Shown here one piece after another: positions 34,673 to 44,613 of a stretch of DNA of 54,705 nt. The first letter of the stretch is position 1; each line of letters opens with the position of its first letter. The translations under genes were made by a program, and so were the position numbers. The notes under the pieces were generated by a model. That model was given only the letters and a program-made list of their open reading frames with translations. It was not told the origin of the DNA and did not search any database. This DNA comes from Lachnospiraceae bacterium (lineage in GTDB: Bacteria > Bacillota > Clostridia > Lachnospirales > Lachnospiraceae): contig CAJTFL010000025.1 of NCBI GenBank assembly GCA_910575565.1, positions 1 through 54,705 of the forward strand. The letters run 5' to 3'.

Positions 34673-36616
34673 ATGATTATTTTGGGACGCTCATTTGATT
34701 GCGAAAGAATAGTTAAAGAGATAAAAAAATATCCTATAGTTAGTTTTGATATCTTTGATACCCTTGTACTGAGAAGCTTTGCAATTCCAGAGGATGTGTT
34801 TATAAGAATAGCCAGGGATTATAATATGCTGCATAAAGATAAGCCGATTAACCCCATATCTTTTTTTAAGGCTAGGAAGGTGGCGGCAGTAAGAGCAAAG
34901 GAAAAAGCAGTTGAGTTAGGCCGTGAGGAAATAGGCTTAAAAGATATTTATAACTGCATTGATAACCAATATGCTTCTGTCTCGCAGGAAATGCTTTCAT
35001 TGGAAGTAGACAGAGAAATAATATGCTGTCATCCAAATCCAGAAATGAAAAAAGTGTTTGAATGGTGCAGAAAAGCAAAAAAAGAAATTTATATTACTTC
35101 AGATATGTATTTGCCAAAAGAAGCTATAGAATCTATTTTACGTAAATGCGGATATATAAACTATAAATTATTGCTGCTATCATCTGAACATAATGCAAAA
35201 AAATATACTGGGAAATTATATGATATACTTGCTGAGTATGCAAAAGTAGACAGAAGTAAGATTGTACATATTGGAGATAATCTAAAAATTGATTATGCAC
35301 AGGCAAAACGGCGGGGGTTAAATGCCATTTTAATTCCGCATGATGCAGACTACTGTACATATAAAAAAAGTTATTCGATAGATAAAACGCACCGGTTATG
35401 TTATAGAAAACTGCAAAAGATTACTGCAAAGAATGTTAGTTTATCATGGAACCAATATTATAAATATGGTTTTGAGGTAATAGGCATTTTTCTTTATGGC
35501 TTTATCACATGGATTCAGGGAAATGTGCTTAAGAACAAGTATAATAAAATTTTTTTCCTTTCCAGGGATGGTTATCTGATGCAAGAAGCTTACAATCTTT
35601 TGTATGGGGATAAAGCAGTAAATAATGGGTATTTATATGTGTCAAGAAATTCGTTAAGAAAACCGCAGTTCTGGATGAATCCATCATTTGCAGATATTCT
35701 TGAACCGGAAACTTCATTTCATTATTGGTCGTTTCAGGAAATATGCGAATTGCTTTCTATTAATGAGAATGAAGGGTATAAAATATGGGTTAAGTGTGGC
35801 TTGAATCCAGAGGAAAGAATGTTAAAAAAAGAATTGCTATCGGATAAAAGAATTGCAAATTTTTTTGGACAAGTTAAAGATTCAATTATTGATTCATCAA
35901 GAAAGAAATATGATGATGTAATTGAATATTTAATACAGGAAGGTTTTTCTGGCAATATAGCCATTATTGATGTCGGCTGGGCAGGAGCTATACAAAAATA
36001 CTTAAATCGCATTATAAGTGCTTCTGATAAGATTAATGCAGACATATTTGGATATTATCTTGGGTTTAAGCCGAAAACAGTAATGGGATCACAGGCTGCA
36101 TCTTATATCCCTCAAAAAATGCATCCGTCTTTATTTTGTTCTCAACTTATGGAGTATCCATTTACAAAGATGGCAGGCTCAACGTTGACATATGAAAAAC
36201 GTGAAGATGGAAAGGTGCATCCAGTATTGGCTGATTATGAGTTTGAAGGAATGAGAGATGGGGATATAACGGAAGAAATTCAGAAAGGAGCAATGGATTT
36301 TGTCCGTTTAATAAAAAGCGGGTATGCACCAGAGGATTTGGATTATTCCATTGCTTATGCAAAATTGAGGAGAGTATCAAAACATCCGTCTTTGGCTGAT
36401 GTAAAAAGCCTTGGGGAGTTAACACATATAAACCATGGGCTTACTTGTTATTTGGCGAAACCTAAGAGCATATTCTACTATACTATGCACTTAAGCGAAT
36501 TAAAAATTGACTTAAGTAACAGTGGATGGAAAATAGGATTTTTAAAAAAAATGTGCTATTTGCCATTGCCATATGATTGGTTTCTTGAGAAGGTTAGAAA
36601 TATTGTGTCAGAATAG
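34673..36616 (+). CDS. COG5610 HAD-like glycan protein
   Basis: The 647-residue protein starts with a HAD-like domain (about 1-230): VSFDIFDTLVLR with nucleophile D26, IYITSDMYLPKEAIE as motif II, and VHIGDNLKIDYAQAKRRG as motif IV. The second acidic residue sits at +3 (D29) rather than +2, as in some dehalogenase-type HADs. The remaining 400 residues are conserved among polysaccharide-locus proteins of COG5610 (KIFFLSRDGYLMQEAY, NIAIIDVGWAGAIQKYL) and may form a transferase-like domain. Its exact reaction is unknown. AAGGAG precedes the ATG. Confidence 0.78.
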   Translation: MIILGRSFDCERIVKEIKKYPIVSFDIFDTLVLRSFAIPEDVFIRIARDYNMLHKDKPINPISFFKARKVAAVRAKEKAVELGREEIGLKDIYNCIDNQYASVSQEMLSLEVDREIICCHPNPEMKKVFEWCRKAKKEIYITSDMYLPKEAIESILRKCGYINYKLLLLSSEHNAKKYTGKLYDILAEYAKVDRSKIVHIGDNLKIDYAQAKRRGLNAILIPHDADYCTYKKSYSIDKTHRLCYRKLQKITAKNVSLSWNQYYKYGFEVIGIFLYGFITWIQGNVLKNKYNKIFFLSRDGYLMQEAYNLLYGDKAVNNGYLYVSRNSLRKPQFWMNPSFADILEPETSFHYWSFQEICELLSINENEGYKIWVKCGLNPEERMLKKELLSDKRIANFFGQVKDSIIDSSRKKYDDVIEYLIQEGFSGNIAIIDVGWAGAIQKYLNRIISASDKINADIFGYYLGFKPKTVMGSQAASYIPQKMHPSLFCSQLMEYPFTKMAGSTLTYEKREDGKVHPVLADYEFEGMRDGDITEEIQKGAMDFVRLIKSGYAPEDLDYSIAYAKLRRVSKHPSLADVKSLGELTHINHGLTCYLAKPKSIFYYTMHLSELKIDLSNSGWKIGFLKKMCYLPLPYDWFLEKVRNIVSE

Positions 36617-36637
36617 ATTCAAAGGAAACGGGTATTG

Positions 36638-37744
36638 ATGAAGAAAGTACTGATAATTGGAATGACAAGTATACTTGGCGGGGTGGAAACGTATTTATAT
36701 AATGTTGTTAAATTTCTTGATAAGAAAGATATTGAAATTGATTTTTTAGTGATTGGAGATTCCAAAAAGGCTGTATTTGAAAATGAATTAGTGAACATTC
36801 TGGGATGTAATAAGAAACATTTTTATTACACTCCCAGTGTTAAGAAAAATCCTATAAAAGCAGTAAAGTGGCTTCGTGGGTTTTATCAAGCTAAAATGTA
36901 TGATGTTATTTATATGAATACTTGCACATCAGCAAGGATAGTATATTGTAGCTATGCCATTAATAAACTTGGAGCAAAGTTAATTACCCACAGCCATAAT
37001 GGAAATGCTATCTCTAAGTTTAAGGGAATCAATAATAGGATATTCAGGCATTATACGACTAAACATAGTTCGGTAAAAGTTGCGTGTTCAGAAAAGGCGT
37101 ATAATTGGTTGTTTGATGATGAATTTAAAGAGGAGAATATTATTCCTAACGGAATAGATGTGGATAGGTTTGCCTTTTCTGAAAAGGTGAGAAATGCAGT
37201 CCGCAGTGCAGTTGGTTTAGAAGGTAAAGTGGTTATAGGGCATATTGGTAGGTTTTCTGTCCAAAAAAATCATTGCTTTTTTATTGAATTGGCGAAACAG
37301 CTGGATGCTCATTATCAGTTTTTATTAATTGGTGATGGTGATCAAAAAGCAAAGTTTATTGAACAAATATGGAGTAATGATTTACAGGAACGATTTACGA
37401 TTATAGATGTGTGTGGCGATATAGAAAAATATTATTCAGCAATGGATATATTTGTAATGCCATCTTTATTTGAAGGACTGCCTATTGTAGCGGTGGAAGC
37501 ACAGTGTAATGGTCTTCATTGTATTTTTTCAGATGCAGTTTCAATTCAGGCGGACATAAGTAATAATTGTATGTTTGTGCCCTTAGATAATGTTAAACTA
37601 TGGGTAGATGCGATTTTGAATTGCAGTTATAAGCGATACGATGGGAAGTCAATTGTCAGAGATGCGGGATTTTCTATTCAAAACACATCGGTTATGATTA
37701 AAGAAATAATCGATGGCCTATCATGCAAATATAGCAGCAAATGA
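36638..37744 (+). CDS. glycosyltransferase family 4 (GT-B fold)
   Basis: The 368-residue protein is a retaining GT-B glycosyltransferase. The N-terminal domain shows GGVETYLYNVVKFL, and the C-terminal domain has GHIGRFSVQKNH, LIGDGDQKAKF and the donor site PSLFEGLPIVAVEAQ with the E-x7-E pattern. It transfers a sugar from a nucleotide donor to the growing repeat unit at the inner membrane face. The start at 36638 is the ATG after a TTG; AAAGGAAA precedes it. Donor and linkage cannot be told. Confidence 0.88.
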   Translation: MKKVLIIGMTSILGGVETYLYNVVKFLDKKDIEIDFLVIGDSKKAVFENELVNILGCNKKHFYYTPSVKKNPIKAVKWLRGFYQAKMYDVIYMNTCTSARIVYCSYAINKLGAKLITHSHNGNAISKFKGINNRIFRHYTTKHSSVKVACSEKAYNWLFDDEFKEENIIPNGIDVDRFAFSEKVRNAVRSAVGLEGKVVIGHIGRFSVQKNHCFFIELAKQLDAHYQFLLIGDGDQKAKFIEQIWSNDLQERFTIIDVCGDIEKYYSAMDIFVMPSLFEGLPIVAVEAQCNGLHCIFSDAVSIQADISNNCMFVPLDNVKLWVDAILNCSYKRYDGKSIVRDAGFSIQNTSVMIKEIIDGLSCKYSSK

Positions 37745-37782
37745 TAGGATTTATTGTGAGGAGCACATAGAATGGAGATGAC

Positions 37783-38925
37783 ATGAAAAAAAGTTTTGTG
37801 GTAACAGTAGTCCATATGAAGGAGCTTGTTGACTATCCTCCTGTTTTGAGTTTAATTGAAAACTTATTAACTAATGGCTATATTGTTAATTACGTAGGAT
37901 TTGGAGTATATGAAGCTCCAGAGAAAATTCGAAAAGATAAAAATTTTCATTTTCGGAATATGCCTATTATAAATGGAAACAGGGTTATTGATAAAATAAA
38001 AAGAGAATATATACGAAAAAGATATGCAAATATATATACTGAGGAGTTTATGAAAGCATCAGATGTTTTGTGGACAACAACGGATATATCTGTGCGGACA
38101 ATTCCAAAGATATGTGAAAAGTATTCTAATAAACATATTATGCAGCTTATGGAGTTAGAGGAATGGTATCCTAGAATTGTAGGCATTAACCTATTTAAAT
38201 TTCCTATTGAGCAATATGCGAGAAGCGCATGGAAAGTGGTTGTTCCTGAAATTAATAGGGCGCATATTCAGCAAACTTGGTGGAATTTAAAGCAATGTCC
38301 ATCTGTTCTTCCGAATAAACCTTACTCTATTGAAGCTGCAGATGCCAATCTAGTAGCGGATGCAGTAAAAGTGATGAAGGAGGAAAAAAGAAAGATAATA
38401 TTATATTTAGGCATTATTGCTAAAGATAGGAATATTGATTTGTTTGCTGATGCAATTGAGACAATAAATGATGAATATTGCCTATATGTTGCAGGGAAAA
38501 TTGATAACAACATGAAATATGAATTTCAGTCAATGGTAAATAAATATAAGTGCCTGACTTATTTGGGAAATTTTCGTGCTCCAAATCATTTAGCATTATT
38601 AAAAAATGCGTATATTGGACTGATACCTTATTATTTAAATGAAAAACATGAATTTATTTCTCCATTAAATGTGCAATATTGTGCACCAAATAAAATATTT
38701 GAATATTCCTCTTATGGTATTCCGATGATTGGTACAAATATGATGGGATTGAGGTATCCCTTTGAGAAGTTTAATATTGGAATATGCTGTGAAGAAATGA
38801 ATCGAAAAGAGATAAAAAGATGTATAGATATTATTGAAAATAATTATCAAGAAATGTGTCGTAATTGTTTAAATTATTATCAATCGGTTAATTTGGATTC
38901 TATCCTTAACAATATATTAAGTTAA
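37783..38925 (+). CDS. glycosyltransferase (GT-B, GT1/GT4-like)
   Basis: The 380-residue protein looks like a more diverged GT-B enzyme. The N-terminal half has VVTVVHMKELVDYPPVLSLI and a gap-filling helical region; the C-terminal half has KIILYLGIIAKDRNIDLFAD, YVAGKIDN, TYLGNFRAPNHLALLKNAYI, the typical donor-domain progression, and NKIFEYSSYGIPMIG near the sugar-nucleotide site. GGAGATGAC precedes the ATG. It probably adds one sugar of the repeat unit. Confidence 0.8.
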   Translation: MKKSFVVTVVHMKELVDYPPVLSLIENLLTNGYIVNYVGFGVYEAPEKIRKDKNFHFRNMPIINGNRVIDKIKREYIRKRYANIYTEEFMKASDVLWTTTDISVRTIPKICEKYSNKHIMQLMELEEWYPRIVGINLFKFPIEQYARSAWKVVVPEINRAHIQQTWWNLKQCPSVLPNKPYSIEAADANLVADAVKVMKEEKRKIILYLGIIAKDRNIDLFADAIETINDEYCLYVAGKIDNNMKYEFQSMVNKYKCLTYLGNFRAPNHLALLKNAYIGLIPYYLNEKHEFISPLNVQYCAPNKIFEYSSYGIPMIGTNMMGLRYPFEKFNIGICCEEMNRKEIKRCIDIIENNYQEMCRNCLNYYQSVNLDSILNNILS

Positions 38926-38948
38926 GTGTTCAGGAGTGGGAGACATTA

Positions 38949-40112
38949 ATGGGCATAACTGAATCAGTAATGGTATATCTCATATGCTTTGCAGTAACTC
39001 TGTTATTTATGGAGATTGCGGATATTTATTTTCATACGAATAATGTAAATGTAACCAGAAAAGAGAGTAAGGGAAGAATATTTTTTTGGATTTCGATATT
39101 AATCCCGTGTTTTTTGGCAGCAGTCAGGGATCCTTCTGTAGGCATAGACAATAATGTATATATAATTAATAATTTTAGTACTGCTCGTCAAGCATTGGGT
39201 TTTGTTAATTTTTATATTAATATGCCGGTTCAAACAGATATTTTGTTTGCTATATTATTGTACTTTTTTGGGAAGATAGAATTCCTTCCAGGCTTTTATT
39301 TTGCTGTTGAATTTTTAATCATATTCCCGATATTTAAAGTACTTTATATTAACCGTAAAGATGTTTCCCTAACATTGGGAATGGGGATTTTTTTGTTTTT
39401 TTTCTATAATGTGTCTTTATGTGTAATGAGAGGATTTATTGCCCAAGGTTTTTTGTTTTTGGCTTATTACTGCTATGTTTATAGAAAAAGCAATAAAAAA
39501 GCCGCTATGTATGTAATAACCGCTTTTCTATTCCATAGTTCAAGTATTATTCCGCTTTTATTTTTTGTGATTGTTGCATTTATAAAGAAAAGGAAAAATA
39601 CACATTGTTGGACTGCTTTATTTGTGAGCGCATTGATTGTTTTCTTTATATTTTATAGGAAAATAATAAAACTATTCATTCCAGCAATAATATTATTATC
39701 AAATCGGTATGCCGCCAGAGTTAATCGGTATTTAAAATTAAATCCTAATATAAATTGGGGAGATATTTCATATGCAGACTTACTGGCAAAAGGATTTTTG
39801 ATTGTGTTTGCATACGCACTAGGACGCCATACTAAGAAAAAGATTAGTAAGCATGGTGATATGTTTTCAATGATTTTGATAGGTAGATATTTTTGTGCAT
39901 TTTCAGCCAATTTTTATGAATCATTAAGAATTGCATATTTCTTTGATTACTATATATTGTTTTATATTCCAGAACTATATAGGGCAATTAAGGAAAAAAA
40001 TAGAATTTTTATGGCTATTGTGGTTTATTGCGTATTGCTTACATATTGGTTTTTCATGTTTATTAATAGAAATGCATTTATTACGGCACAATTTAAGTTT
40101 TGCTGGATGTAG
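38949..40112 (+). CDS. EpsG family membrane protein, probable polysaccharide polymerase
   Basis: The 387-residue protein has about ten membrane segments and the EpsG/Wzy pattern: an early RDPSVGIDNNVYIINNF loop, FFFYNVSLCVMRGFIAQGFL and an AAMYVITAFLFHSSSIIPLL segment. Such proteins join repeat units on the outer face of the membrane. It is the only polymerase candidate in the cluster. A purine-rich GGAGTGGGAG precedes the ATG. Confidence 0.82.
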   Translation: MGITESVMVYLICFAVTLLFMEIADIYFHTNNVNVTRKESKGRIFFWISILIPCFLAAVRDPSVGIDNNVYIINNFSTARQALGFVNFYINMPVQTDILFAILLYFFGKIEFLPGFYFAVEFLIIFPIFKVLYINRKDVSLTLGMGIFLFFFYNVSLCVMRGFIAQGFLFLAYYCYVYRKSNKKAAMYVITAFLFHSSSIIPLLFFVIVAFIKKRKNTHCWTALFVSALIVFFIFYRKIIKLFIPAIILLSNRYAARVNRYLKLNPNINWGDISYADLLAKGFLIVFAYALGRHTKKKISKHGDMFSMILIGRYFCAFSANFYESLRIAYFFDYYILFYIPELYRAIKEKNRIFMAIVVYCVLLTYWFFMFINRNAFITAQFKFCWM

Positions 40113-40241
40113 AAATGTTTGAAAGAATTGGTTTGTGTAACAAGGTTTTTAGTATATTTGATAGTGGAAATAAATAGTGGTATAAGGTGTGATTAAGATT
40201 ATGAATACTTTTTTATAAAGTAAGGAGATGGCAATCTAGGT

Positions 40242-41441
40242 ATGAAGGTAGGCTTATATGGCATAAGAGGAGTTTATAATTTTGGATGTGAAGCAATTGT
40301 GCGGGGTGCATATCAGTTTATAAATTCTATATATCCTGAAAGTGAGATTATTTATTTTTCATATTCTGCAGATTTTGATAAAGCGGCTTTGGCTGATTTA
40401 AATATAGAAATACGTCCTATTATATATAATAAAAAGATTGCGAATCGATTGATAAACAAAATATTTAGGATATTCCATATTAATTATAGATATTTAATGT
40501 TTGATGCTAATAAAGTAATAGATAGCGTAGATTTGTTTTTGTCAATTGGGGGAGATATTTATACAATACCTAAAGTTCTAAGAAAAAAAAGAAAATATCT
40601 ATTTTATAATTCACTTGTAGATTTTTGTAATAGGGCTATTAAAAAAGGAAAGCCAGTTATTGTATATGGCGCATCAGTAGGGCCATGGGGGGAATATAAA
40701 GTAGCTGTGAATTATTATATTAATGCATTAAGCAAATATAAGGCAATATTATGCCGTGAAAGGGAGTCTGTTGCATATTTAAGAAAATTTGGCTTTAAAA
40801 ATGTTTTGTTTTTTCCAGATCCAGCATTTCAGGTTAGAGGGGAAAATAAATATGTGAAAAAGAAGTATATCGGCATTAATCTTTCGCCATTGGCATTTAA
40901 TGAAGTGTATGGGAATCATGGTATTGTATATATAAAAGGTTTAGCAAAACTGATGGATCTTTTATGGGAAAAATATGAAATAGATATTTTGTTTATTCCT
41001 CATGTAATATCGAAAGCTCCAGATGATAATGATTTATGGTTTATGGAGAAGATTAAAGATAATATGAGGTACAAAAATCATGTACAGATAGCAGATGTTA
41101 GCAAAGGATTTCTTGGAGCAAAGGAGCATATAGCGGAATGCAGGGCAGTTATTGCAGCGCGAATGCATTGTGCAATAAATGCGGTTGAGGAAAACATACC
41201 AACAATTTTTGTTTCTTACAGTCAAAAAAGCATAGGAATGTGTAAATATATATATGGTGATTGTGATATGTTGGTAGACCTTCAAAGAATGGATCAAGAT
41301 TTGTTTAAAGTATTAGATAAAGCATTAGAAGGTGAAGAAAATATTGCCCGTAGGCTAAAACTGAGAAATGATGAAATTCAACAATATTATAGGGAAAATG
41401 TAGAGCACATTAAAGAGATATTGTCAATAAAGAATGGTTGA
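40242..41441 (+). CDS. polysaccharide pyruvyltransferase family protein
   Basis: The 399-residue protein belongs to the CsaB/WcaK-like pyruvyltransferase family. The N-terminal signature is GIRGVYNFGCEAIVRGAY, SIGGDIYTIP follows, and the C-terminal half has VIAARMHCAINAVEENIPTI. It adds a pyruvate ketal to a sugar using phosphoenolpyruvate, giving the glycan negative charge. AAGGAG lies upstream. The 129-base gap before it has no visible gene or terminator. Confidence 0.85.
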   Translation: MKVGLYGIRGVYNFGCEAIVRGAYQFINSIYPESEIIYFSYSADFDKAALADLNIEIRPIIYNKKIANRLINKIFRIFHINYRYLMFDANKVIDSVDLFLSIGGDIYTIPKVLRKKRKYLFYNSLVDFCNRAIKKGKPVIVYGASVGPWGEYKVAVNYYINALSKYKAILCRERESVAYLRKFGFKNVLFFPDPAFQVRGENKYVKKKYIGINLSPLAFNEVYGNHGIVYIKGLAKLMDLLWEKYEIDILFIPHVISKAPDDNDLWFMEKIKDNMRYKNHVQIADVSKGFLGAKEHIAECRAVIAARMHCAINAVEENIPTIFVSYSQKSIGMCKYIYGDCDMLVDLQRMDQDLFKVLDKALEGEENIARRLKLRNDEIQQYYRENVEHIKEILSIKNG

Positions 41442-41552
41442 AAAATTTGGTTAATGTCTGTAGAAATTATGTTTAGTAGAATATCGATTGAAAGTTTATA
41501 GTTGATAAGCATATTTATTAATACACTGTTCTGAAAGGTTAGTAGGAATAAT

Positions 41553-43382
41553 ATGATCAGTTTAACGTGTAAGGAAGATTGTTGTGGTTGCAATGCTTGT
41601 GGTGATATATGCCCCCAAAATGCAATCTCTTTTCAAGAAGATAATGAAGGCTTTTGGTATCCTCAAATAAATAAAGAAAAATGTACGGGATGTGGATTAT
41701 GCGATAGGATTTGTCCGATAAAGTATATCGATCAATTAAAGCATAATGATTTGCCAGAGCCAGAGTGTTATATGGCCGAACATAAAAGTATAGAAGTAGT
41801 ATTTTCCAGTACATCTGGCGGGATGTTTTCTGCATTGGCAGATGTTATGTATCGTCAACATGGTTACGTAGGTGGTGCGATTCATAATGAAGATTTTTCG
41901 GTATCACATTTTATATCAAATGAAAAGTCTGATATTATAAAATTGCGTAGATCGAAAGATTTACAGAGCAATGCAGAAGGATTTTATAAGCGTGTACGTG
42001 AAATTTTAAACAGTGGTGAACAGGTTTTGGTGTGTGGTGTGCCCTGTCAAATGGCAGCGTTACGCTCATTTTTAGGTAAAGACTACAAGAATTTGATGAT
42101 AGTAGACTTAATATGCTTAGGGGTTAATTCGCCAAAGGTTTGGAGAAAATATTTAGATTATATAGAAGAAAAATATAAATCTAAGATTGTGTATACGGAA
42201 AATAAGTCTAAGGAATACGGATGGAGAAATCTTACCCAAAAGTTTATTTTTGAAAATGGGGAAGAGGCATTTGATGTTGCTTCTACCAGTGCTTTTATAA
42301 AAGGTTATGTTGGCACACATCTTTTTTGCCGTCCATCTTGTTACGATTGTAAATTTAAGGGCTTCCCAAGAATATCGGATATCACTATTGGTGATTTTTG
42401 GGGAATTGAAAAGTATGATCAATCAATGGATAAGGATCTTGGTGTATCGGTAATGCTTATTAATTCAAGTAAGGGAAAATTGTACTTTGAAAAAGCAAGT
42501 AAGCGCATATTTTTTAAGCAAGTGCCATTGAAGTGGGTTATATCCGGAAATCCAGCATTGTCAACATCCATTACTAAAACAATGGACAAGCGAGATATGT
42601 TTTTTCGTGACTTAGATAATAAAAAGTTTGATGAAGTGATTGAACAGTATAGTAATCAGAACATAAATAGTTGGAGAGATAAATTTAATTCTGTTTTACG
42701 ATGGGGATGGAACTATTTAAAATTTGTAAAAAAGATAGTGAGTACGACTAGATTAAATCCAAAAGCACTTTATCAAACCATTCGATATAGTGGAATAAAA
42801 AATTTATTAGGCCAAAAAGGAATATTGTGTGGGACAAATTGCGTATTAAACATATCAAAGCGTGCAATTTTACAGTTTGATGGTTTGCTTGTTTTAGGAG
42901 AGAAAACAAGATTTCCCAACAGTAAGTTAGAAACACGATTGTTAGTTGCAAATAGTGCTAGGCTTACAGTAAAAGGAAATATGTATTTTGCATATGGCTG
43001 TGACATAGAAGTGTTTGATAATGCGGAGCTTATTTTACATGGCAGCAAATATGGAAAAAGTGACACGAATATTGGATGTACGATAATATGTGGTGAGCGT
43101 ATTGAAATAATGTCTGACGTAGGTATGGGGCGTAACGTTTTAATACGTGATAACAATGGAAAGCATTACATGAATACATTGGGTTATAAAGATTCTAGAC
43201 CGATAATCATAGGAGAAAAAGCGTGGCTTTGTGAAGCGTGTGCAATCATGCCAGGTGTGAAGGTTGGACGTGGAGCTATAGTAGGGGCATATTCGATGGC
43301 GACGCAGTCCGTTCCCGCACATACACTGGTATCTGGCTCGCCTGCTAAAGTAGTGAGCGAAAATGTTTTATGGAAGTGTTGA
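41553..43382 (+). CDS. fusion: FrhB-like iron-sulfur protein + hexapeptide acyltransferase
   Basis: The 609-residue protein joins two glycan-locus families. Residues 1-60 carry two [4Fe-4S] motifs (CCGCNACGDICP and CTGCGLCDRICP). About 75-370 is a coenzyme F420 hydrogenase beta-subunit-like domain (SGGMFSALADVMY, CGVPCQMAALRSFL, CRPSCYDCKFKGFPRISDIT). After a linker, about 430-609 is a left-handed beta-helix acyltransferase ending in GAIVGAYSMATQ and SGSPAKVV. In other loci these are often separate neighbouring genes. It may reduce or reshape a sugar nucleotide and acetylate it. The redox partner is unknown. Confidence 0.85.
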   Translation: MISLTCKEDCCGCNACGDICPQNAISFQEDNEGFWYPQINKEKCTGCGLCDRICPIKYIDQLKHNDLPEPECYMAEHKSIEVVFSSTSGGMFSALADVMYRQHGYVGGAIHNEDFSVSHFISNEKSDIIKLRRSKDLQSNAEGFYKRVREILNSGEQVLVCGVPCQMAALRSFLGKDYKNLMIVDLICLGVNSPKVWRKYLDYIEEKYKSKIVYTENKSKEYGWRNLTQKFIFENGEEAFDVASTSAFIKGYVGTHLFCRPSCYDCKFKGFPRISDITIGDFWGIEKYDQSMDKDLGVSVMLINSSKGKLYFEKASKRIFFKQVPLKWVISGNPALSTSITKTMDKRDMFFRDLDNKKFDEVIEQYSNQNINSWRDKFNSVLRWGWNYLKFVKKIVSTTRLNPKALYQTIRYSGIKNLLGQKGILCGTNCVLNISKRAILQFDGLLVLGEKTRFPNSKLETRLLVANSARLTVKGNMYFAYGCDIEVFDNAELILHGSKYGKSDTNIGCTIICGERIEIMSDVGMGRNVLIRDNNGKHYMNTLGYKDSRPIIIGEKAWLCEACAIMPGVKVGRGAIVGAYSMATQSVPAHTLVSGSPAKVVSENVLWKC

Positions 43383-43392
43383 GGTGAATAAG

Positions 43393-44613
43393 ATGAAAGT
43401 TTTAGTTATAGGAGGGGCAGGAAATATTGGAACAGCTGTCGTGCAGGGGGCTGTAAAAGCTGGCTTTGATGTATATCCTGTTACTAGAAGAAAAAAGAAA
43501 TGGATGAATGAACATATCCATCCAATTCAGGGAGATTGGGCCAATAATGATACAGCTAAAAATATACTTGAAAATACAAAATATGATGTAATTGTAGATG
43601 GATTATTAATGCAGTTACCAATGGCAAAGCGTGATTTAGATTTAGCAAAAGGACATTGCAAACATTTTATATTTATATCTAGTGATGGTGTTTATAATCG
43701 GCCTGCAATGGAGATTAAAGAAGATGTCTGCATTAATTTGCATGATATTCACTGGGATATTATGTACAATAAAAGAAAAATTGAATTATATATTGATGAA
43801 AAAAGAAGCCAATACCCATATATGATAACAACAATTCGTCCATCAGTTACTTATGGCATGGATAGAATTCCTTGTGGAATTTTAAGCAGAAAAAATCAAT
43901 GGACGCTTGTAGATCGCATTATTAAAGAAAAGCCAATAGTATTTGCAGATGATGGTGGAACATTACATCCGATAACACCTGCAGAAGTTTTTGGTGATGC
44001 GGTCGCTGGGATCTTTTTAAATGAAAAAGCAAACGGTGAAACGTACCATGTATCTAATGAACATGGATATACATGGGATGAAATTGCGTATAGTATTGGG
44101 GATTTGGTGGGGCATAGGCCAAAAATCGTGCACGTACCAGTTGGGTGGTTAAAAAAATATAATAGGCAATTATATATTGAAATTATAAATGATAAATTTG
44201 ATACTTTAACATTAGATATTACAAAATTAAGATTAATAAGTCCTAATGTGAATTATAATATGGAATTAAAAGAATCATTGAAAGATACAATATCATATTT
44301 AAGAGAGAATAAAGCCTGTGAACCAATGGATGAGAATTTTAATTTTATGTGTGATGATATTTTGATAAAATATTCACAAGTTGGTTTAAATGAAATCGAA
44401 AAAAGATTTGCGATAGACTTTATAAAAACATTATCTGTAAGAGAAATAAATAATATTAGACATTCTGCAAAAAAAAATGCTTTTAAAGATTATATTTCGT
44501 ATGTTTACTATGAGCTTCGGAAAATAGCATTTAAGATATTGCCTTTAAGAGCTGTTTGTTTTATAAGAAAGATTAAGAAGTTATTAAAAGCTAAAGGATT
44601 ATGTATAGCATGA
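43393..44613 (+). CDS. NAD-dependent epimerase/dehydratase (extended SDR)
   Basis: The 406-residue protein has an SDR Rossmann start, VLVIGGAGNIGTAVVQGAV (GxxGxxG), and the catalytic Y-x3-K in MYNKRKIELY. The core fills about 300 residues; the last 100 are an unusual basic, helical tail (KFLLP-like and KKLLKAKG) not typical for the family. It probably changes the configuration of a nucleotide sugar. GAGGTG precedes the ATG at 43393; an in-frame ATG at 43363 would overlap the previous gene. The stop overlaps the flippase start as ATGA. Confidence 0.8.
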   Translation: MKVLVIGGAGNIGTAVVQGAVKAGFDVYPVTRRKKKWMNEHIHPIQGDWANNDTAKNILENTKYDVIVDGLLMQLPMAKRDLDLAKGHCKHFIFISSDGVYNRPAMEIKEDVCINLHDIHWDIMYNKRKIELYIDEKRSQYPYMITTIRPSVTYGMDRIPCGILSRKNQWTLVDRIIKEKPIVFADDGGTLHPITPAEVFGDAVAGIFLNEKANGETYHVSNEHGYTWDEIAYSIGDLVGHRPKIVHVPVGWLKKYNRQLYIEIINDKFDTLTLDITKLRLISPNVNYNMELKESLKDTISYLRENKACEPMDENFNFMCDDILIKYSQVGLNEIEKRFAIDFIKTLSVREINNIRHSAKKNAFKDYISYVYYELRKIAFKILPLRAVCFIRKIKKLLKAKGLCIA

